Shown: positions 7,744 through 16,765, numbered from the stretch's first letter. The stretch is DNA of 64,000 nucleotides from Saccharibacillus brassicae (GCF_006542275.1 NZ_CP041217.1:3784501-3848500); one strand, 5' to 3'. Notes: a model not told the origin generated them from the sequence alone. A program made the numbers and translations.

Positions 7744-8337
7744 ATGCGTAAACTCGTATTTTTCGTAGGAGGTGCCGGCAGTGGCAAGACGACGCTGGCA
7801 AAAGGAATCACCGACAAGCATCATGCGGTCTTCCTCGACATGGATACCGTATCCCGCCGGGCAAGCGAGAAGATCATGCGGATTGCGGGACATGATCCCG
7901 ACGATCGCGATTCGGCGGCGTACAAGGAATTGTGCAGGGACCTCGGCTACGAAATGACGATGGACGTGGCGCGGGAGAATCTGGAGCTGAATGCCGACGT
8001 GTTCGCGGTAGGCCCGTTCACGAGCGAGATCCGCAATCCGAACTGGATCCACGACGAGCTGGCGAAGATCGGCGCAACCGTGAACGACGTCGAAGTCAAA
8101 GTCGTGTACGTCTACCTCGCCGATATGACGCAGTACAAAAAGCGCATCGAAGAACGGGGCCACAAAGCCGACGAATGGAAACTGGCCAACTGGGACCTGT
8201 TCGTGAAGCGCATGGAACGCACCAACGTGGAGTGGGACCTGCCGGGCGATTCCGTCCTCTACTTCGACAACTCCGCCTCCACGCTGGAAGAAAACACGCT
8301 CAGCATCGAGCGTTTCGTGTACGGCACGCAGGCTTAG
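7744..8337 (+). CDS. P-loop kinase-like ATPase (AAA_33/zeta-toxin-like), 197 aa
   Basis: A clear Walker A motif GGAGSGKTTLAKG lies at the N-terminus, then FLDMDTVSRR, where a DxD-like acidic pair follows strand 2 as in polynucleotide kinases, chloramphenicol phosphotransferases and zeta toxins. A later basic segment (YKKRIEERGHKADEWK) would be the lid. The substrate is unknown. ATG at 7744 follows AAGGAGAG. It lies on the same strand 415 bp after the KptA-TatD fusion, with its own likely promoter and a strong terminator downstream. A role as a nucleic-acid 5'-kinase in the repair island is only a suggestion from position; it could equally be an unrelated small-molecule kinase. Confidence 0.75.
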   Translation: MRKLVFFVGGAGSGKTTLAKGITDKHHAVFLDMDTVSRRASEKIMRIAGHDPDDRDSAAYKELCRDLGYEMTMDVARENLELNADVFAVGPFTSEIRNPNWIHDELAKIGATVNDVEVKVVYVYLADMTQYKKRIEERGHKADEWKLANWDLFVKRMERTNVEWDLPGDSVLYFDNSASTLEENTLSIERFVYGTQA

Positions 8338-8546
8338 GCGTCAGGCGATCGGTACCAGAGACGCGCTATCCAGAAGGTTAGAACAAGGATAGACGACAAT
8401 AGACAACAACTGAATGCGTGCTCTGCCGAAAAAGAATATCCGGTGCAGCGCACGCAAACGTCACCCGCAAATCGTGTATTCAAAAAGCATGCTCAATGGC
8501 GTACTCAAAAGATGTAATCAAAAAGCATACTCAAAAAACGTATACA
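8338..8546. other. 3' untranslated stretch before the terminator
   Basis: Contains short direct repeats of TACTCAAAA and AAAAGCATA between 8475 and 8540. No gene is supported. Confidence 0.5.
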
Positions 8547-8587
8547 AAAGCGAGGCCTCTCCGTTGGGAGAAGCCTCGCTTTTTTTC
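8547..8587 (+). terminator. Rho-independent terminator
   Basis: AAAGCGAGGC and GCCTCGCTTT arms around a CTCTCC/GGGAGA inner stem, followed by a long T-run. It ends the P-loop gene transcript. Confidence 0.9.
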
Positions 8588-8616
8588 CGTGCGGCACCTT
8601 CTTTTTTACGCGATCC

Positions 8617-8673
8617 CTTAATAAAGAAGGTTTAATAAAGAAGACTTAATAAGGGTTGTTTAATAAAGAAGCT
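8617..8673. repeat. Short direct repeats TTAATAAAGAAG, four copies
   Basis: Copies at about 8617, 8631, 8645 (diverged) and 8660 in a period of roughly 14 bp. Noncoding. Confidence 0.7.
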
Positions 8674-9034
8674 TTAAGAAGTTTTTTTGAAAAAGCATGT
8701 AGGTACGGGGTGGGGCGGGGACGACGCGAGACCAGTAGGGATACCGATAAGCATACCGATAGCGGATAGCGTTTCAGACCGCCGTACCGATACCGGTACA
8801 GACGACGCGTCACCGCTGCAGATTGCCTGCTGCCCGCGTGGATCGCCGGCTGCTCGCGTAGATCGCCGACCATGCGGACCGGTATTTACGATCTGAGCCG
8901 ATCATTCCGCTGCCCGGAGCGATCGAGTGCTGCCGGCTTTGATCGCCCTGCCGCTCGCGTCGATCCTCCGCCACTGAATCGATCGCCCGCCACACAGGTT
9001 CGCCCGTTTGTTCGTCCGCTCCGGTACGGGAGAT
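8674..9034. other. Intergenic region without recognisable gene
   Basis: GC-rich stretch with scattered repeats of GATCGCC and TACCGATA. Open frames here on both strands lack ribosome binding sites and family resemblance. Confidence 0.5.
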
Positions 9035-9286
9035 TTACGGTTCTTCCTCTCGGTCGTACAACCGGCTTTTGGGCTGTTCGCTCCGGAGTTCGGCCGACAG
9101 GCGGCGAAAACGCCGCAGGTTGAGCGCGAACGTGTAGCCGCGCAGGGCGGCCAGCAGCAGCGGCAGCAAAATGCCGGGCAGCGCATAGAGGTCGAAATAG
9201 AAAATCGAAGCGATGGCCAGAGCGACGAACAGCACGTCGAACATCATTTTCTGCTGTAGGCGGAGCTGGAGTTTGCGCTTATCCAT
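9035..9286 (-). CDS. Small membrane protein, 83 aa, function unknown
   Basis: Start ATG at 9284-9286 overlaps the end of the upstream exonuclease gene by eight bases (ATGGATAA), the usual signature of translational coupling. This makes the gene credible and fixes the start. The protein has a basic N-terminus (MDKRKLQLRLQQK), one or two hydrophobic segments (about residues 14-45, with FDVLFVALAIASIFYFDLY) and a charged C-terminal tail. I do not recognise a family. It may anchor or accompany the exonuclease, but that is only inferred from the overlap. Confidence 0.7.
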   Translation of the reverse strand: MDKRKLQLRLQQKMMFDVLFVALAIASIFYFDLYALPGILLPLLLAALRGYTFALNLRRFRRLSAELRSEQPKSRLYDREEEP

Positions 9287-10361
9287 GCGGACGTTCCCCG
9301 CCGCCGGAAGAAGCGCCGGCCGCTTCCCGCAGCCGCTCCGCAAATTCGTCTTCCGACAGGATGCGGACGGCGCTGCCGCCCGCCGCAAGCCGTGCGGCGG
9401 ACTGCGTCTTGCCGCTCATATAGCCGCCTGCGGCGTATTTGGCGTAGTCGCTGCGCCCGACGACGACATAATCGGTCTTCCATTCGACCGATTCCGTGCA
9501 CAGCGCGCCGAAGCCGGCGGCTGTGCGCTGGGCGTCTTCGCGCTTGAAGCCGCTCAGCCGCCCGGAGAACACAATCCGCTTCTCGTACAGCGGATTGCCG
9601 CGATCGGCTGCCGCATTCGGCGCCGGCAGGCCGGCTTTGGCCTTCGCGCCGCCGGCCGCGCCTGCGCCCGGGCCCGCCGCGGCGCGGCTTCCCGCCTGCC
9701 CGGCGGCCGAAACGCCGCTTCCTGCTCGGCCGGCGGCAGCCCGGCCGGCTTGGGTACGTCCGCCTTTGGCAGCGGACGACGAGAACGTAATATGCTGGGC
9801 GCCGTTCTCCAGCATCTGGCCCAGCCGATAGCCGTAGCGGTCGGCCAGGGCGTCGCAGTCCGAAGCTTCGCCCGCTTCCGAGCAGCGGAGAAAGATCCGG
9901 GCGGCGGCCCGCGCGTCTTCGAGCGCGTCGTGGTGCTTGAACGCGTTCAGCCCGAGCTGGCGCGTGACGGTATTCAGTTTGTGGTTCGGCATCTCCGGCC
10001 AGATCTTGCGCGCCAGCAGACATGAACACATGTAGCGGATCGGCGGCAGCTCCAGCCCGAGCGTCTCCGCGCTGCGGCGCAGCACGCTCATATCGAACGA
10101 AGCATTGTGCGCGACCAGCACGCGGTCTTCGATCCGGCGGCTCAGCTCCGGCCAAATATCGGCAAAAGACGGAGCGTTCTCGACCTGGTCCGGCGTAATG
10201 CCGTGCACGGCGATGCAGAAATAGTCAAAGTCGTCGTGCGGATTGACGAGCGTATAATATTCGTCGACGATTTTGCCGCCGCGCACGTCGACGAGGCCTA
10301 CCGCGCAGACGCTCGCCCGTTTGGAATTGGCCGTCTCGAAGTCGATCGCCACGAAGTCCAT
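9279..10361 (-). CDS. DnaQ-like 3'-5' exonuclease with C-terminal BRCT domain
   Basis: 360 aa. Residues about 1-170 form a DEDDh exonuclease related to DNA polymerase III epsilon: VAIDFETANSKR (DxE), HNASFDMSVL, and the HHDALEDARAAARI motif with the catalytic His-Asp. A long Ala/Gly-rich linker (about 205-255) joins a BRCT domain (about 265-345, KRIVFSGRLSGFKREDAQ... DYVVVG), as in NAD-dependent ligases. Such exonuclease-BRCT proteins are known in Bacillota and are assigned to DNA repair. ATG at 10359-10361 is preceded by AGGGGGAA; an upstream in-frame ATG has no ribosome binding site. Overlaps the following small membrane protein gene. Confidence 0.92.
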   Translation of the reverse strand: MDFVAIDFETANSKRASVCAVGLVDVRGGKIVDEYYTLVNPHDDFDYFCIAVHGITPDQVENAPSFADIWPELSRRIEDRVLVAHNASFDMSVLRRSAETLGLELPPIRYMCSCLLARKIWPEMPNHKLNTVTRQLGLNAFKHHDALEDARAAARIFLRCSEAGEASDCDALADRYGYRLGQMLENGAQHITFSSSAAKGGRTQAGRAAAGRAGSGVSAAGQAGSRAAAGPGAGAAGGAKAKAGLPAPNAAADRGNPLYEKRIVFSGRLSGFKREDAQRTAAGFGALCTESVEWKTDYVVVGRSDYAKYAAGGYMSGKTQSAARLAAGGSAVRILSEDEFAERLREAAGASSGGGERPHG

Positions 10362-10434
10362 AACCTCGATTCCCCCTTTTTTTATCAATAATGAATGACC
10401 TCATCCTGCGATCCGGTCTTGTGCAATCCGGGCT

Positions 10435-11079
10435 TCAGCTGCCGATAAACGGACAGCGCCGGGCAAATTCGGAACTGCCGACCTGTTCCACGAGGAACCG
10501 GGCAACGTCGCCGTTGTAGATCCGGTTGCCCGTCATGCGTTCGGCATCCGCTTTGATCGCGCAGCCGCCCTGGCCTTCCTTGACGACCGGCAGGCGCACG
10601 AGCGTCCATTCCGCCGAACTGCCGCGCAGCACGTTCCATTCCTGCAGCCGGTCGGAAGCGAACTGCGGATGAAGCGAACGCAGCATGCGGGACACGACGC
10701 GTCCGCCGAGCGATTTACGGTCGCCTTGAAGCTTCAGCGACAGTCCGGTGACGCCGATGTAGCGCGGGACGCCGGCCCGTTCCATTTCTTCGAGCACGCG
10801 GCCGGTGACCGCGCTGTACAGAGGTTCTTCCTCCGGCGGTCTGCCGAAGGTGTTGATGACGGCGGAGCAGCCGGCCAGCAGTTCGCGCAGCGAATCGTGA
10901 CGCGTCGCGTCTCCCTGCACGACGGACAGTCTCTCGGCCATCTCCGGCGGCAGCTGCATGCTCCGTACGTTCCGGACGAGCATCCGTACCCGATAGCCCT
11001 GCTGAAGTGCGCAGCTGACGACATATCGGCCTACGCTGCCCGTCCCGCCGATCACGGCAATGAGCTTAGACTGATTCAT
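10435..11079 (-). CDS. NAD(P)H-binding (atypical SDR, NmrA-like) protein
   Basis: 214 aa, a single Rossmann domain of the NAD(P)-binding family PF13460 type. The N-terminus shows LIAVIGGTGSVGRYVV (GxxGxxG). Further along are RVRMLVRNVRSM, VVQGDATRHDSLRELLAGC and the central VTGLSLKL. These proteins are often redox sensors or flavin/quinone reductase-like and lack the SDR Ser-Tyr-Lys triad; none is evident here. Start ATG 11077-11079 has GGAGG five bases upstream; the in-frame ATG 12 bases earlier overlaps that Shine-Dalgarno sequence. Transcribed convergently with nothing, followed 70 bp later by the exonuclease gene on the same strand. Confidence 0.85.
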   Translation of the reverse strand: MNQSKLIAVIGGTGSVGRYVVSCALQQGYRVRMLVRNVRSMQLPPEMAERLSVVQGDATRHDSLRELLAGCSAVINTFGRPPEEEPLYSAVTGRVLEEMERAGVPRYIGVTGLSLKLQGDRKSLGGRVVSRMLRSLHPQFASDRLQEWNVLRGSSAEWTLVRLPVVKEGQGGCAIKADAERMTGNRIYNGDVARFLVEQVGSSEFARRCPFIGS

Positions 11080-11320
11080 AAGATCCTCCATCTATATCCA
11101 TCCTGAAAATGCGTTGATCGGGCCTTCCGCCGCAAAGGCGCAGGTCCTCTTTCTATTATCTATTATGCGATTCCGGCGTGCCGGTTTCAACTTTGCTCGC
11201 TTCGAGGGAGTGTGCAGGGGAGGGCTTTTTTACACAAATCGTAACCATTCTTAATCTTTGTCGAATGTTCGCTGCCTACACTGGAAAAGGATTGAAAAAC
11301 ATACAGAGGAGTGGATTTGT

Positions 11321-12976
11321 TTGCAAAAGGTTGGACCGGTACGCGGACGCGGCAAGGCAGCTTGGATGGCAGGGGCGCTTTCGGCGGCCATGCTGATGGG
11401 AACGGGAGCGCAGGCGGCGACAGCCGCCGAACAACCGGAGATTCAGGCGCAGAACGTGATCATCCTGATTCCGGACGGCATGGGCATGGACGGCACGACG
11501 CTCGCGCGCTGGTACAACGGCGGCAAGCCGCTGGCGATGGACGAGATGGCCAGCGGCCTCGTGCGTACCTACTCCGCCGACGCCGCGATCGCGGATTCGG
11601 CTCCGGCCGGAACGGCTTTTGCGACCGGCTACAAATCGCATACCGGTTACGTCGGCGTGCTGCCGGACAAGAACACGATGCCGGGCCTCGCTCCGATCGC
11701 AAGCGGCGACGAGAAGAAGCCGGTCGCGAACGTGCTGGAAGCGGCGCGCCTGGCCGGCAAATCGACAGGCATCATCGCCACGTCCGAGATCATGCACGCG
11801 ACGCCGGCCGCTTTTAGCGCGCACTATCCGGACCGCGGCAACTATGACGCCCTGAGCAAGCAGCAGGTCTATGCGGGCATCGACGTGGTGCTGGGCGGCG
11901 GCGCCAAATACTTCACGCCGGCCGGCCGCAAAGACGGGGAAAATCTGCAAAACGTGATCCGCGACAGAGGCTATGCTCTGGTCAACGATACGGCAAGCCT
12001 GAAAGCGGCCGATTCCGACAAGCTGTGGGGCATGTTCGCCGATGCCGCGATGAGCTACGACATGGACCGCGACCCGGTCAAACAGCCGAGCCTTGCAGAG
12101 ATGACGGAAAAAGCGATCGACGTGCTGGACCGCAACGAAGACGGATTTTTCCTGATGGTCGAAGGCAGCAAAGTCGATTGGGCGGCGCATGCCAACGATC
12201 CGATCGGCATCATCAGCGACGTGAACGCGTTCGACAAAGCGGTCGGCGAAGCGCTCGAATTCGCCAAAGAAGACGGCAACACGATGGTGCTTGCGGTAAC
12301 GGACCACGCGAACGGCGGCATTTCGATCGGTGACCGCGCCACGACGGGCACGTACGACAAGGAACCGCTGTCCACGTTCACCGCTCCGCTGCTCAAAGCG
12401 AAGCTGACCGGCGAAGGCGTCGAAGCGAAGCTTGCGAGCCCGCGTACCAACAGCAACATCAAGCAGGTCGTCGGCCAGTATTACGGCATCACGGATCTGA
12501 CGAACAAAGAAATCGAGACGATCCGCCGGGCGGAAGCCGGTCGTCTGAACTCCGTGATCGGACCGATGATCAGCGAACGCGCGCATATCGGCTGGACGTC
12601 GGGCGGCCATACGGGCGGCGACGTCGCGTTGTACTCGTATGCGCCGGAAGGACGGAAGCTGCACGGCGTTTTGGAAAACACGGACATCGCGCGCGCGATG
12701 GAATCGGCGCTCGGCCTCGACCTGGCTGCGGTATCGAAGCGCCTGTTCGTGCCGGCCGCAGACGCGTTCAAAGCCAAAGGCGCGCAGTGGAAGCTGGACG
12801 AGAGCAACAAAGCCAATCCGGTTCTGGTCGTGACCAAAGGTAGCGATACGCTGCGCCTGCCGGTATTCAAAAGCGTAGCCGACCTGAACGGCAAAAGCGT
12901 CCAGCTCGAAGGCAACGTCGTCAGCAACGGCGTGCAGGTATTCGTGCCGCAGGATGCGGTCGACCTGCTTCCTTAA
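11321..12976 (+). CDS. phoA: Secreted alkaline phosphatase
   Basis: 551 aa from a TTG start at 11321, which has AGAGGAG upstream. That start gives a standard signal peptide (basic MQKVGPVRGRGK, hydrophobic core, ATA-type cleavage site near residue 35); the upstream ATG at 11258 would add 21 residues with no function. The PhoA fold is evident: VIILIPDGMGMDG (first metal aspartate), DSAPAGTAFATGYK with the phosphoserine-type Ser in DSAPAG, EGSKVDWAAHANDP (metal site), TDHANGG and SGGHTGGDV with the metal histidines. The C-terminal 70 residues (after about 480) resemble a copper-amine-oxidase-N/stalk type add-on. It releases phosphate from organic esters outside the membrane. No clear Pho box was established. 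Confidence 0.92.
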   Translation: MQKVGPVRGRGKAAWMAGALSAAMLMGTGAQAATAAEQPEIQAQNVIILIPDGMGMDGTTLARWYNGGKPLAMDEMASGLVRTYSADAAIADSAPAGTAFATGYKSHTGYVGVLPDKNTMPGLAPIASGDEKKPVANVLEAARLAGKSTGIIATSEIMHATPAAFSAHYPDRGNYDALSKQQVYAGIDVVLGGGAKYFTPAGRKDGENLQNVIRDRGYALVNDTASLKAADSDKLWGMFADAAMSYDMDRDPVKQPSLAEMTEKAIDVLDRNEDGFFLMVEGSKVDWAAHANDPIGIISDVNAFDKAVGEALEFAKEDGNTMVLAVTDHANGGISIGDRATTGTYDKEPLSTFTAPLLKAKLTGEGVEAKLASPRTNSNIKQVVGQYYGITDLTNKEIETIRRAEAGRLNSVIGPMISERAHIGWTSGGHTGGDVALYSYAPEGRKLHGVLENTDIARAMESALGLDLAAVSKRLFVPAADAFKAKGAQWKLDESNKANPVLVVTKGSDTLRLPVFKSVADLNGKSVQLEGNVVSNGVQVFVPQDAVDLLP

Positions 12977-13291
12977 CCGAAGCAGCTGAAGCCGCCGAAG
13001 CCGCCGCGCAAGGATTGCAGCGGGTGCTTCAAGCGAATGGGCGCTGCGCGAAGCAGGCGCCGCAGACACGAACAGCCGCGCGTTCAGGCATGCGAACAGA
13101 CGCGCGGCCACATGAGGAAGACTCCGGGATGTTTCAGGCCGGAGTCTTTTTTTACATGAACTGATACCAAGCCGTCGCAATCGGGTATTGATAGATGAAG
13201 AAGGTGCTTGCTCGATGCTTGCGCGCAAACAACTCGTTTGCCCACGCATTGCCGGGAGCCGAATTCTATGACAATCACCCGGGAGAAAACT
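12977..13291. other. Gap between phosphatase and ABC importer
   Basis: Holds the phosphatase terminator (13118-13153) and the leader of the ABC transporter. No other gene is supported. Confidence 0.5.
13118..13153 (+). terminator. Rho-independent terminator after alkaline phosphatase
   Basis: AAGACTCCGG and CCGGAGTCTT arms, 11-base loop, seven T. Confidence 0.92.
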
Positions 13292-14275
13292 ATGATCCTA
13301 TTTGAAGAAGTGAGCAAGGTTTATGGCGACGGACGCAAAGCGGCCGCCGAATTATCTTTTGAAGTGCAAAAAGGCGAATTTTTCGTCCTGATCGGTCCCA
13401 GCGGCTGCGGCAAAACGACGGTGCTCAAGATGATCAACCGGCTGATCGAAGCGAGCGAAGGACGCATCGCGATCGACGGACGTTCGATGGACGATTACAA
13501 GCTGAACGAACTGCGTTGGAACATCGGTTACGTGCTGCAGCAGATCGCGCTTTTCCCGCATATGACCGTCGCGGAAAACGTGGCGATCGTGCCTGAACTA
13601 ATGAAGAAACCGAAAGCGGAAATCGACAAGACGATCGATCGGCTGCTGCATATGGTCGGCCTCGATCCGGCCGTCTACCGCGGCAAGCGCCCGTCCGAAC
13701 TGTCCGGCGGCCAGCAGCAGCGGGTCGGCGTCGTGCGCGCGCTTGCGGCCGATCCCGACATTCTGCTGATGGACGAGCCGTTCAGCGCGCTCGATCCGGT
13801 CACGCGGGAGAAACTGCAGAACGACCTGCTGGAACTCCAGCGCACGATCCGCAAGACGATCGTCTTCGTCACGCACGACATGCGCGAAGCGCTCAAGCTG
13901 GGTGACCGCATCTGCGTGATGAACGGAGGCCAAATCGTACAGATCGGTACGCCCGACGATATTCTGCATGTGCCCGCGAACGATTTCGTCCGCGAATTTC
14001 TGGGCGACGCGGCGGTCGGCGGGTCGGGATACGGCCCGGACGTGCCGCTGACCGCCGAAGACCTGATCGAGCCGATGACGCCCGATCAGCAGTTGGCGAC
14101 GAACGGCGCGGTCACGATCGGCGCCGATACCCGGCTCGGCGAGCTGCTCTGGCATCTCGCGGCGGAAGAGCGGCTGATCGTGCGCCGGGGCGACGTCGTG
14201 ATCGGACTGCTCGAACGCGAACGGACGCTCAAGCGGATCGCCCGTGAGATCGAGGAAGGGGGCGGCGCCGAATGA
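13292..14275 (+). CDS. ABC importer ATPase, OpuCA/EgtUA type
   Basis: 327 aa. Walker A GPSGCGKTTVLKMINRL, signature LSGGQQQRVGVVRAL and Walker B ILLMDEPFSALDP place it in the quaternary-amine (OpuA/OpuC/EgtU) ATPase group; HDMREALKLGDR is the H-loop. The last 80 residues look like a degenerate CBS domain (APRT of LTAEDLIEPM... RLIVRRGDVVIGLL), which in this group senses ionic strength or adenine nucleotides. ATG 13292 with GGGAG upstream is preferred; ATG 13268 is a possible alternative. The stop overlaps the next start by four bases. Confidence 0.9.
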   Translation: MILFEEVSKVYGDGRKAAAELSFEVQKGEFFVLIGPSGCGKTTVLKMINRLIEASEGRIAIDGRSMDDYKLNELRWNIGYVLQQIALFPHMTVAENVAIVPELMKKPKAEIDKTIDRLLHMVGLDPAVYRGKRPSELSGGQQQRVGVVRALAADPDILLMDEPFSALDPVTREKLQNDLLELQRTIRKTIVFVTHDMREALKLGDRICVMNGGQIVQIGTPDDILHVPANDFVREFLGDAAVGGSGYGPDVPLTAEDLIEPMTPDQQLATNGAVTIGADTRLGELLWHLAAEERLIVRRGDVVIGLLERERTLKRIAREIEEGGGAE

Positions 14276-15789
14276 ATACGTTCTTCGACGTGTTTGCCCA
14301 GCGGCAGGAGCAGCTCTGGACGACGCTTGGCGAGCATATTACGCTGTCGTTCATCTCGCTGCTCATCGCCGCGCTGATCTCCGTTCCGCTCGGCCTGATG
14401 CTCGCCAGACGACCGCGCGGCGCGGAAGGCATCATCGGCGTAACCGCCGTCTTGCAGACGATTCCGTCGCTTGCGCTGCTCGGCTTGATGATCCCGCTGC
14501 TCGGCATCGGCCGCGTGCCGGCCGTCGTCGCGCTCGTCATCTACGCGCTGCTGCCGATTCTGCGCAATACGTATACCGGCGTACGCGGCGTCGATCCTTC
14601 GCTGCTCGAAGCGGCCGACGCGATGGGCATGAATCGCCGGCGCCGCCTGGTCAAGGTCGAGCTGCCGCTCGCGATGCCCGTCATCATGGCCGGTATCCGC
14701 ACGGCGACCGTGCTGATCATCGGCACGGCAACGCTTGCCGCCCTGATCGGCGGCGGCGGTCTCGGCGAGCTGATCCTGCTCGGGATCGACCGCAACGACA
14801 CGAACCTGATTCTGCTCGGCGCGATTCCCGCCGCTTTGCTTGCGATCGTGTTCGATCTGGCGCTGCGCTTCCTGCAGAAGCTGTCGCTGAAGCGTTCGCT
14901 CGCGGCGCTGGGCGGGTTCGCGTTCGTAATCGCCGCTTTCCTGATCATCCCGCTCGTCGGCCAGTCCAATAAAGCCGATCTGGTCATCGCCGGCAAGCTC
15001 GGCGCGGAACCGGAAATCCTGATCAATATGTACAAGGAATTGATCGAACAGGATACCGACCTGGACGTGGAATTGAAGCCGGGCCTCGGCAAGACGTCGT
15101 TCGTCTTCGCGGCGCTGCAGAGCGGCGACGTCGACGTGTACCCGGAGTTCACCGGCACGGCGATCAGCGAATTCATGAAGACGACGGCCGTCAGCACCGA
15201 CGCCGCCGAAGTGTACGCCCAAGCGCGGGACGGCATGAAGAGCCAGTTCAATATGGCCATGCTCGAACCGATGGCGTACAACAACACGTACGCGCTGGCC
15301 ATGTCGAAAAAGCTGGCCGACCAATACGAAGTGAAGTCGATCTCCGACCTCAAGCCGCTGGAGAACAATCTGGAAGCCGGCTTCACGCTGGAATTTTCCG
15401 ATCGCGAAGACGGCTATCTGGGCATTCAGAAATTGTACGGCATCGACTTCCATACCGTGTTCACGATGGAACCGAAGCTGCGCTACCAGGCGATCGAGAG
15501 CGGCGATATCGACCTGCTCGACGCGTATTCGACCGACAGCGAACTGGCCGAATACGACCTGACCGTGCTCGAAGACGACAAAGGCTTGTTCCCGCCGTAT
15601 CAGGGCGCGCCGCTCATGCTTCAGAGCACGCTCGACGAGCATCCGGAACTGGCCGACGCGCTGAACGTTCTGGCCGGGCAGATCACGGACGACGAGATGC
15701 GCAAGATGAACTACGCGGTCAACGCGGAAGGACGTTCGGCGGAAGAAGTAGCCCGCGAATTCCTGACCGGCAAAGGACTGCTGAAATAA
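14272..15789 (+). CDS. ABC importer permease fused to substrate-binding domain (OpuC/EgtU type)
   Basis: 505 aa. The N-terminal half (about 1-225) is a BPD_transp_1 permease with five or six membrane helices and the EAA-like loop around LLEAADAMGMNRRRRL. The C-terminal half (about 235-505) is an OpuAC-type binding domain held outside the membrane (LVIAGKLGAEPEILINMYKE, then YPEFTGTAISEFM and YSTDSELAEYDL). A two-gene layout of ATPase with CBS plus permease-binding fusion of about 505 aa is the layout described for EgtU, the ergothioneine importer of Streptococcus, and for related choline/betaine importers. The substrate cannot be settled from sequence: ergothioneine, glycine betaine, carnitine or choline are candidates. 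Confidence 0.9.
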   Translation: MNTFFDVFAQRQEQLWTTLGEHITLSFISLLIAALISVPLGLMLARRPRGAEGIIGVTAVLQTIPSLALLGLMIPLLGIGRVPAVVALVIYALLPILRNTYTGVRGVDPSLLEAADAMGMNRRRRLVKVELPLAMPVIMAGIRTATVLIIGTATLAALIGGGGLGELILLGIDRNDTNLILLGAIPAALLAIVFDLALRFLQKLSLKRSLAALGGFAFVIAAFLIIPLVGQSNKADLVIAGKLGAEPEILINMYKELIEQDTDLDVELKPGLGKTSFVFAALQSGDVDVYPEFTGTAISEFMKTTAVSTDAAEVYAQARDGMKSQFNMAMLEPMAYNNTYALAMSKKLADQYEVKSISDLKPLENNLEAGFTLEFSDREDGYLGIQKLYGIDFHTVFTMEPKLRYQAIESGDIDLLDAYSTDSELAEYDLTVLEDDKGLFPPYQGAPLMLQSTLDEHPELADALNVLAGQITDDEMRKMNYAVNAEGRSAEEVAREFLTGKGLLK

Positions 15790-15858
15790 AATCGAGCGGC
15801 AGGCTTCGAAGATCCGGTTGCAGAGATCGAACCGAACAGGCGTAACACCGGAATGAAC

Positions 15859-15912
15859 GAACGTTCCTCCGCGGCAAGCTTCGCAAGAAGCGCTGCGGAC
15901 GGAGCGTTTTTT
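15859..15912 (+). terminator. Rho-independent terminator after the ABC importer
   Basis: Imperfect arms AACGTTCCTCCGC and GCGGACGGAGCGTT with a T-run of six. Confidence 0.75.
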
Positions 15913-16055
15913 CGTTGCGGCGGCAAAAAAATGAATCTCTAAAGCGAATAGGCACGTAGAGAAACAGGATTCGAAAAGGCAGGACGATCCTCTTCTGGAA
16001 GTCATCTGTATCTGCAAGAGAAGTCCCGTACCTATTCAGGAAGGGAAGTCAGAAT

Positions 16056-16610
16056 ATGAACGAAATGATGGGAAGTCTGTCCGAAACGCCGCTGCATTTT
16101 TATCACAAACGGGGCAAAGCGCTGCAAATCGCGCTGTTCGGTCTGCTGTTCGTGGTGGCCGGGATGTACCTGACGGTGCTCGGTTTCGGGGAAGGGGAAG
16201 ACGCGTCCCTGTTCGGCGGCGTGATGGGATTGCTGTCGCTGCTGATGGGCGCAGCCGGATTGGGCTTCGGCGTGAGACGTGCGTTCCGGCTGTCTCCGGT
16301 GCTGACGCTGGACGAGAACGGCCTGCACGACCGGGTAGCGGCGGCCAGCGCGGGCTTCGTCGCCTGGAGCGACATCAGCCGAATCGAGCCGTACGCGCTG
16401 ATGGGCCAGCCGTACATCGGGATCGACCTGTACGATGCCCGCGAATTTTCGGCGCAGCGCAGCGGCTTCATGCGCGGCCTGATGCGAGCCAACCGCGGCC
16501 TCGTCTCGATGCCGGTCAACATCCCGATGCAGGGCTTCGGCCGCGAATCCGCCACGATCCTGGCCGAGATCGAAGCGCACTGGATGCGGTACGGACAGAC
16601 GGGGCGGTAG
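16056..16610 (+). CDS. STM3941-like membrane protein, 184 aa
   Basis: Two membrane helices (about residues 23-45 and 52-75) follow a short cytoplasmic N-terminus. The rest is a soluble PH-like domain with VLTLDENGLHDRVAAA, VAWSDISRIEPYALMGQPYIGIDL and MPVNIPMQGF, the pattern of the STM3941 family of uncharacterised proteins. AGGAAGGGA precedes ATG 16056. Monocistronic by appearance, with its own terminator at 16766-16808. Function unknown. Confidence 0.8.
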   Translation: MNEMMGSLSETPLHFYHKRGKALQIALFGLLFVVAGMYLTVLGFGEGEDASLFGGVMGLLSLLMGAAGLGFGVRRAFRLSPVLTLDENGLHDRVAAASAGFVAWSDISRIEPYALMGQPYIGIDLYDAREFSAQRSGFMRGLMRANRGLVSMPVNIPMQGFGRESATILAEIEAHWMRYGQTGR

Positions 16611-16765
16611 GCCGGACCGTCCGGCACGCGGGAAAGTAAAAAGGCAGATCAGTCGGCACACGACAAAAGAAAGGCAGATGAACCGGCCGATGTCGGAGTA
16701 GAGCGCGGCTGCGATTATCGGCAGCGGCAGGCTGTACGAAAAGTCTCATAGGGAAAATTCCATGT

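Noticed and set aside
8338..9034. Small genes between the P-loop gene and the minus-strand operon
   Set aside because: Short frames only, without ribosome binding sites or recognisable motifs.
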